This document shows, piece after piece, positions 50,961 to 55,247 of a stretch of 55,247 bases of DNA (the stretch's first letter is position 1; each line of letters begins with the position of its first letter). The notes under the pieces were generated by a model. That model searched no databases, was not told the origin of the DNA, and worked only from the letters and a program-made list of their open reading frames with translations. The position numbers were made by a program, and so were the translations under genes. Source of the stretch: Variovorax boronicumulans NBRC 103145 (GTDB lineage: Bacteria; Pseudomonadota; Gammaproteobacteria; Burkholderiales; Burkholderiaceae_C); contig NZ_BCUS01000035.1 of the NCBI RefSeq assembly GCF_001591345.1, positions 1-55,247 on the forward strand, in the 5' to 3' direction.

Positions 50961-53900
50961 GCGGCGCCCTCGGCGGCTTCGGCCAGCGCGCGGCCCATGG
51001 CTTCGAACTGGAACTGGCGGGCCAGCGCGCGCTGGGCCTCGGTCCACGCGGCGCACTCGGGCTGCGCGGCGTCGATGTCGTCGAGCTGGTTCATGATGCC
51101 CCGGAAGTAGCCCAGGCCCACGGCCTCGTCGAGCGCACGCAGGCGTGCCAGCGACGGCGGCTGCATCGCGCGCGGCGCGGCCGCGGCGGGCGCGGGCCGC
51201 GCGGCGGTGTCGGTCCACTGCAGGGCGAGCCGGCGCTCCAGCCAGTCGAGCAGCTCGGTGTGGCGCACGGGCTTGACGAAGAAGTCTTCGGGCGCGATGC
51301 CCACGTCGTTGTCCAGGCCCTTGTCGAAGGCGTTGGCCGAGACGATGGCCACCGACGCGTCGGCCAGCCCCAGCTTGCGCGCGCGGCGGATGGTTTCCCA
51401 GCCGTCGATGCCGGGCATCGCGAGGTCGACGAACATGGCGTCGGGCCGGTAGCCGGCGGCGATGAGGTCCAGCGCATCGTGCCCGCTGGCCGCGCTGCGC
51501 AGTTCGAAGCCCAGCGGCGCGAGCACATGGCCCAGCAGCTCGCGGTCGGCTTCCTCGTTGTCGACCACCAGCAAGCGCCGGCGCGCGCCCTCGTAGCCGC
51601 GCCGCGCGCGCGGTGCCGGTGCAATGCGCGCACTGCCCGCCACCGCCTCGTGCACGCGCGGCAGGAACAGCCGCACGCAGAACAGCGAGCCCTCGCCCGG
51701 CGTGCTGCGCACCTTCATCTCGCCGCCCATCAGGTCGGTCAGCATCTTCGCGATGGTCAGGCCCAGGCCCGCACCCGGCGCCGACGACACCGCCGCGTGG
51801 CCGCGCGCAAAGGGCTCGAAGATGCGCTCGATGTCGGCGTCCGTCATGCCCGGCCCGGTGTCCTCGATCTCGATGGCGGCGAACTCACGCGCGTACGAAA
51901 TACGCAAGGTCACCTGCCCCGCCGCCGTGAACTTGATCGCGTTGCCCAGCAGGTTGATGAGGATCTGGCTCACGCGCTTCTCGTCGGCGCGCACCACGTC
52001 GGGCAGCGTGCCGGCCGCCTCGAAGCGAAAGCGCAGGCCCTTCTCGGCCGCCTGCAGCTCGAACATGTCGGCCAGCTCGCGCATCGCATCGGCAAAGCGC
52101 ATCGGCCGCGCGTCCAGCGTGAGCTTGCCGGCTTCGATGTGGGCAATGGCCAGCGTGCCCTCGATGAGCGACAGCAGGTGCTCGCCGCCGCGCTTGATGA
52201 CGGCCACCGCCTGCTGGCGGTGCGGCGGCACCGAGTGGTCTTCGCCCATGAGCTGCGCGTAGCCCAGGATACTGTTGAGCGGCGTGCGCAGCTCGTGGCT
52301 GATGGCGCTGATGTAGCGGCTCTTGGCCTGGTTCGCGAGGTCCGCCGCGCGCCGCGCCTGGTCGGCCGCGAGCTTGGCGTGCTCGGCGATCTCGCGGGCC
52401 TCTTCGGCGCTCTGCTTGGCATCCTGCAGCGCGCGGTCGGTCTCGCGGTGCAGGGCAATCTCACGCACCAGCAGGTGGGTCTGCCGGTTCGATTCTTCCT
52501 GCGCCACCTTGCGGCTCTGGTGCGCCAGCACCAGCCACCACGCGACGATGCCCGCGATGACCAAGAGCGCCATGTAGGCCTTGAGAAAACCCGAGCGCAG
52601 CGACGCCTGCTGCACGGCGACCAGCGCCCCGCCCACGTCGGCCTGCGCCGCCAGCGCGAGCGCGCCTTCGCTCAGCGCCCGCAGCTCCTGCTGGTAGAGC
52701 ACGCCGAACACCACGGCCAGCAGCGGCACGATGACCAGCATCAGCAGCAGGAAGTGCCCGAGCCCCGTGTCGAGGTAGCGCCAGCTGCGGCGCGGCAGCA
52801 GCCAGCGCAGCACTGCGGACCACTGCGCCGACAGGCTCGCGTGCGGCTTGCACAGGTCGCCGCAGCGCGCGTCGAGCGTGCAGCACAGCGAGCAGATCGC
52901 GCCCTGGTAGGCCGGGCAGTGCGCCATGTCGGGGCCTTCGTACTCGCGTTCGCAGATCACGCAGTGCTGCACCTTCAGGCGCTGGTAGCTGCCGCCCTCG
53001 TCCGGCGACGGCTCAACCCGCGCCCAGCGCACCTTGCGCCCACCCGCGGCCGGCGCGAACAGCACCGAGCCGCCCGCGTCGGACGTGCGCGCGAGGTAGT
53101 ACTTGCCACCCGTGGCCCACGCCAGCAGCGGCGACGCGACCAGCGCCGTGCCGAGCGCAATCAGCGCCGAGAAGGCCTGCGCCAGCGGCCCGAACACGCC
53201 CAGGTGCGCCGTGATCGACAGCACCGACGCCAGCGCCATCGCGCCCACGCCCACCGGGTTGATGTCCCACAGGTGCGCGCGCTTGAACTCGATGCCCGGC
53301 GGCGACAGCCCCAGCGGCTTGTTGACGACCAGGTCGGCCACCACGGCCATCATCCAGGCGATGGCGATGTTGGCGAACAGGCCGAGCACGTCGCCCAGCG
53401 CCTCGAACACGTTCATCTCCATCAGCATGAAGGCGATGAGCGCGTTGAACACCACCCACACCACGCGCCCCGGGTGGCTGTGCGCCACGCGCGAGAAGAA
53501 GTTGCTCCAGGCCAGCGAGCCCGCGTAGGCGTTCGTCACGTTGATCTTCAGCTGCGAGACCACCACGAACAGCGCCGTGGCCGCCACCGCCCAGCCGTAG
53601 TTCGGAAACACGTACTCGTAGGCCGCCAGGTACATCTGGTTCGGGTCGACCGCGCGCTCGACCGGCACCATGTGCGTGATCGCCAGGTAGGCCAGCGCCG
53701 CGCCGCCCAGCATCTTGACCACGCCCAGCACCACCCAGCCCGGCCCGCCCGCCAGCACGCCGGCCCACCAGCGGCGCGCCGTGCCCGCGGTGCGCGCGGG
53801 CATGAAGCGCAGGTAGTCGGCCTGCTCGCCCATCTGCGTGATGAGCGCGATGCCGACCGTCAGCGCGGCACCGAACAGGTGCAGGTTGAATCCTTGTGCG

Positions 53901-54568
53901 CCCGGCCTCGCCCCGCCGTAGTGCGTGATGCCCGCGAACGCACCAGGATCGCGCACGAGCACGAACACGAAGGGCACCACCAGCATCAGCAGCCACAGCG
54001 GCTGCGTCCACAGCTGCAGCCGGCTGATCACCGACACCCCGTGCGTGACCAGCGGAATCACCACCAGCGCACACACCAGGTAGCCCCACACCGGCGGAAT
54101 GCCCAGCGCCAGCTCGAGCGCGTAGGCCATCACGGCCGCCTCGAGCGCGAAGAAGATGAAGGTGAAGCTCGCGTAGATCAGCGAGGTGAGCGTGGAGCCG
54201 ATGTAGCCGAAGCCCGCGCCGCGCGTGAGCAGGTCCATGTCGACGCCGTAGCGCGCCGCGTACACGCTGATCGGCAGGCCTGCCAGGAAGATGATGAGCC
54301 CCGTGACCAGGATCGCCCAGAAGGCGTTGGCGAATCCGTACTGCACCAGCAGCGTGGCGCCGACCGCCTCCAGCACCAGGAACGAGGCCGCCCCGAAGGC
54401 CGTGTTGGCCACCCGCCATTCGGACCATTTGCGAAAGCGCTGCGGCGTGTAGCGCAGCGCGTAGTCCTCCAGCGTTTCGCTCGCGACCCAGCTGTTGTAG
54501 TCGCGCCGCACCTTGACGATGCGCTGGGGGGCGTCGTCGGTCAGGAGAGGTGGGTCGGCGGGATTCAC
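50957..54568 (-). CDS. NCS1-transporter-coupled hybrid sensor histidine kinase
   Basis: One 1203-residue chain. Residues about 20-490 are an NCS1-type nucleobase/hydantoin permease with about 12 TM segments. Residues 536-576 hold eight Cys (536, 539, 551, 559, 562, 563, 569, 573) with H550 and H576. Two further TM helices (about 604-625 and 662-684) bracket a short periplasmic loop. A coiled coil follows (685-750). HisKA has phospho-acceptor H758 in SHELRTP. HATPase has N872/N876, DTGPGM (903) and GAGLGL (932). The receiver has D1003, phospho-site D1048 and K1099. The tail (1113-1203) shows no HPt histidine. It begins with the GTG at 54568 without a clear Shine-Dalgarno. It probably senses a purine, hydantoin, allantoin or related nitrogen compound while, or instead of, transporting it. 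The gene is divergent from ureA. Confidence 0.9.
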   Translation of the reverse strand: MNPADPPLLTDDAPQRIVKVRRDYNSWVASETLEDYALRYTPQRFRKWSEWRVANTAFGAASFLVLEAVGATLLVQYGFANAFWAILVTGLIIFLAGLPISVYAARYGVDMDLLTRGAGFGYIGSTLTSLIYASFTFIFFALEAAVMAYALELALGIPPVWGYLVCALVVIPLVTHGVSVISRLQLWTQPLWLLMLVVPFVFVLVRDPGAFAGITHYGGARPGAQGFNLHLFGAALTVGIALITQMGEQADYLRFMPARTAGTARRWWAGVLAGGPGWVVLGVVKMLGGAALAYLAITHMVPVERAVDPNQMYLAAYEYVFPNYGWAVAATALFVVVSQLKINVTNAYAGSLAWSNFFSRVAHSHPGRVVWVVFNALIAFMLMEMNVFEALGDVLGLFANIAIAWMMAVVADLVVNKPLGLSPPGIEFKRAHLWDINPVGVGAMALASVLSITAHLGVFGPLAQAFSALIALGTALVASPLLAWATGGKYYLARTSDAGGSVLFAPAAGGRKVRWARVEPSPDEGGSYQRLKVQHCVICEREYEGPDMAHCPAYQGAICSLCCTLDARCGDLCKPHASLSAQWSAVLRWLLPRRSWRYLDTGLGHFLLLMLVIVPLLAVVFGVLYQQELRALSEGALALAAQADVGGALVAVQQASLRSGFLKAYMALLVIAGIVAWWLVLAHQSRKVAQEESNRQTHLLVREIALHRETDRALQDAKQSAEEAREIAEHAKLAADQARRAADLANQAKSRYISAISHELRTPLNSILGYAQLMGEDHSVPPHRQQAVAVIKRGGEHLLSLIEGTLAIAHIEAGKLTLDARPMRFADAMRELADMFELQAAEKGLRFRFEAAGTLPDVVRADEKRVSQILINLLGNAIKFTAAGQVTLRISYAREFAAIEIEDTGPGMTDADIERIFEPFARGHAAVSSAPGAGLGLTIAKMLTDLMGGEMKVRSTPGEGSLFCVRLFLPRVHEAVAGSARIAPAPRARRGYEGARRRLLVVDNEEADRELLGHVLAPLGFELRSAASGHDALDLIAAGYRPDAMFVDLAMPGIDGWETIRRARKLGLADASVAIVSANAFDKGLDNDVGIAPEDFFVKPVRHTELLDWLERRLALQWTDTAARPAPAAAAPRAMQPPSLARLRALDEAVGLGYFRGIMNQLDDIDAAQPECAAWTEAQRALARQFQFEAMGRALAEAAEGAA

Positions 54569-54582
54569 ACCGTTTCGGTGCA
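54566..54582. promoter_or_regulatory. NtrC-like binding site overlapping the sensor-kinase start codon
   Basis: CACACC-N5-GGTGCA matches 10 of the 12 arm positions of the NtrC palindrome TGCACC-N5-GGTGCA. Its centre is about 70 bp upstream of the predicted sigma-54 start of ureA, closer than most enhancers. It covers the GTG of the divergent sensor gene, so binding could also affect that gene. Confidence 0.5.
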
Positions 54583-54588
54583 GCTTTC

Positions 54589-54607
54589 ATGCCATCAGGT
54601 ACGGCAT
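54589..54607. promoter_or_regulatory. Inverted repeat ATGCC-N9-GGCAT between the NtrC-like site and the ureA promoter
   Basis: A perfect 5-bp inverted repeat with a 9-bp spacer is centred at 54598, upstream of the -24 element. It is a possible site for the linked LuxR-type regulator or for a LysR-type nitrogen regulator. Assignment is open. Confidence 0.35.
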
Positions 54608-54616
54608 TTGGCGAAC

Positions 54617-54634
54617 AGGGCACGACTGTTGCAA
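54617..54634 (+). promoter_or_regulatory. Sigma-54 (RpoN) promoter of ureA
   Basis: GGGCACGACTGTTGCA matches the consensus TGGCACG-N4-TTGCA at all positions but the first. The invariant GG (54619-54620) and GC (54631-54632) are separated by exactly 10 bp. The predicted start is near 54644, giving a leader of about 42 nt. A poorer sigma-70 alternative overlaps it (TTGCAA-N15-CATAAT, 54629-54655). Confidence 0.75.
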
Positions 54635-54685
54635 AGCCACAGCCTTGCCCATAATCACCGACCGCCACCCGACCCCACCCCCGCC

Positions 54686-54988
54686 ATGGAACTGACCCCG
54701 CGCGAAAAAGACAAGCTGCTGATCTTCACGGCGGCGCTGCTGGCCGAGCGCCGCAAGGCGCGCGGGCTCAAGCTCAACTACCCGGAAGCCGTCGCGCTGA
54801 TCACCGCCGCCGTGATGGAAGGCGCCCGCGACGGCAAGAGCGTCGCCGAGCTGATGAGCGAGGGCCGCAGCGTGCTCACCCGCGCCGACGTGATGGACGG
54901 CATCGCCGAGATGATTCCCGACATCCAGGTCGAAGCCAGTTTTCCCGACGGCACCAAGCTCGTGACCGTCCACCAGCCGATCGTCTGA
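54686..54988 (+). CDS. ureA: Urease gamma subunit
   Basis: This 100-residue protein starts [20 protein letters not shown] and has [20 protein letters not shown] and [12 protein letters not shown], characteristic of UreA. With UreB and UreC, not in the window, it forms the nickel urease that splits urea to ammonia and carbamate. The open frame runs far upstream through the antisense of the kinase, but only the ATG at 54686 gives the family length. It lies downstream of a sigma-54 promoter and is followed 29 bp later by a HupE/UreJ gene. Confidence 0.97.
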   Translation: MELTPREKDKLLIFTAALLAERRKARGLKLNYPEAVALITAAVMEGARDGKSVAELMSEGRSVLTRADVMDGIAEMIPDIQVEASFPDGTKLVTVHQPIV

Positions 54989-55017
54989 ACCTCCGCCACA
55001 AGAAGAAAGACCTTTTC

Positions 55018-55247
55018 ATGCGCTTCGCAAAGACTTCCGCCCTGCTCGTCACCCTCCTCCTGCCGCTGGCCGCCAGCGCCCACACCGGCGTCGACGGCGG
55101 CGTGCACCACGGCTTTGTCACCGGCTTCATGCATCCGCTGACCGGCGCGGACCACCTCGCGGCGATGGTCGCGGTCGGCCTGTGGAGCGCGCTGGTCGCG
55201 CGCCGCGCCTGGCCCGACCTGCTGTGGGCGCCGCTGGCCTTTGCGGG
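55018..55247 (+). CDS. HupE/UreJ-family protein, N-terminal part (cut by window end)
   Basis: The first 76 residues have a signal-like segment (LLVTLLLPLAASAHTG) and then HHGFVTGFMHPLTGADHLAAMVAVGLW, the histidine-rich HupE/UreJ motif. Members are membrane proteins thought to carry nickel or cobalt, here presumably nickel for urease. The ATG at 55018 follows AGAAGAAAG. The 3' end lies outside the window. Confidence 0.92.
   Translation, partial: MRFAKTSALLVTLLLPLAASAHTGVDGGVHHGFVTGFMHPLTGADHLAAMVAVGLWSALVARRAWPDLLWAPLAFA

Noticed and set aside
50921..54988. A plus-strand frame of 1355 codons that ends as UreA
   Set aside because: Only the last 100 codons match urease gamma. The rest is antisense to the sensor kinase, and the family start is at 54686.

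Overview
The window is gene-dense, GC-rich chromosomal DNA of a betaproteobacterium. It is most likely a member of the Comamonadaceae close to Variovorax. This is inferred from gene content and order (pilBCD-coaE-zapD-yacG beside mutT-ATPase-argJ-secA, hemA-prfA-prmC-grxD, rplU-rpmA-obgE-proB) and from a very large DUF3683-type FAD/Fe-S oxidoreductase. No taxonomic search was possible. No insertion sequence, prophage, CRISPR array or broken gene was seen, and no gene-free stretch exceeds about 230 bp.

Layout. 1-6300: end of an unrecognised gene, an overlapping HIT protein/FAD-Fe-S oxidase pair, a REP-like palindrome and serA. 6500-11460: complete ugpB-A-E-C-Q system for glycerol-3-phosphate and glycerophosphodiesters, with an intrinsic terminator between ugpB and ugpA. 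11500-18290: a large MscS-type channel, an Lrp/AsnC regulator with a TTG start, a divergent three-gene ABC importer of the TrpXYZ type, a GNAT acetyltransferase and a small membrane protein. 18390-23500: hemA-prfA-prmC-grxD and a CorC/HlyC-type CBS membrane protein. 23510-31420: lytic transglycosylase-proS, divergent rppH and a CNP1-like lipoprotein gene, proB, obgE, rpmA, rplU and divergent ispB. 31470-39860: tRNA-Pro(CGG), pilB-pilC-pilD, coaE, then an MBOAT/SGNH O-acylation pair, then zapD-yacG. 39890-47270 (minus strand): secA-argJ-AAA ATPase-mutT, ending in an OafA-type acyltransferase. 47470-49840: DciA-like gene, a threonine-synthase-like PLP enzyme and an exported beta-rich protein. 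49930-55247: a two-component system, divergent from ureA and a HupE/UreJ gene that runs off the edge.

The most interesting locus is the last one. The sensor (50957..54568) is a single 1203-residue protein. It joins a complete NCS1-family (nucleobase/hydantoin/allantoin) transporter to an eight-cysteine cytoplasmic module, a second two-helix membrane hairpin, a coiled coil, a histidine kinase and a receiver domain. Its stop codon overlaps the start of a LuxR-type response regulator. The 117 bp between the sensor and ureA hold a near-perfect sigma-54 promoter reading into ureA, an NtrC-like palindrome covering the sensor's GTG start codon, and a second inverted repeat. I infer a transporter-coupled nitrogen-sensing circuit controlling urease. 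The separate parts are well-known families. The combination is what deserves follow-up, and I could not check whether it has been described.

A second theme is surface-polymer O-acylation. Two unrelated acyltransferase systems sit on either side of zapD-yacG within an otherwise conserved housekeeping neighbourhood. Tight stop/start overlaps (TGATG, ATGA, GTGA) are frequent throughout and suggest translational coupling in most operons.
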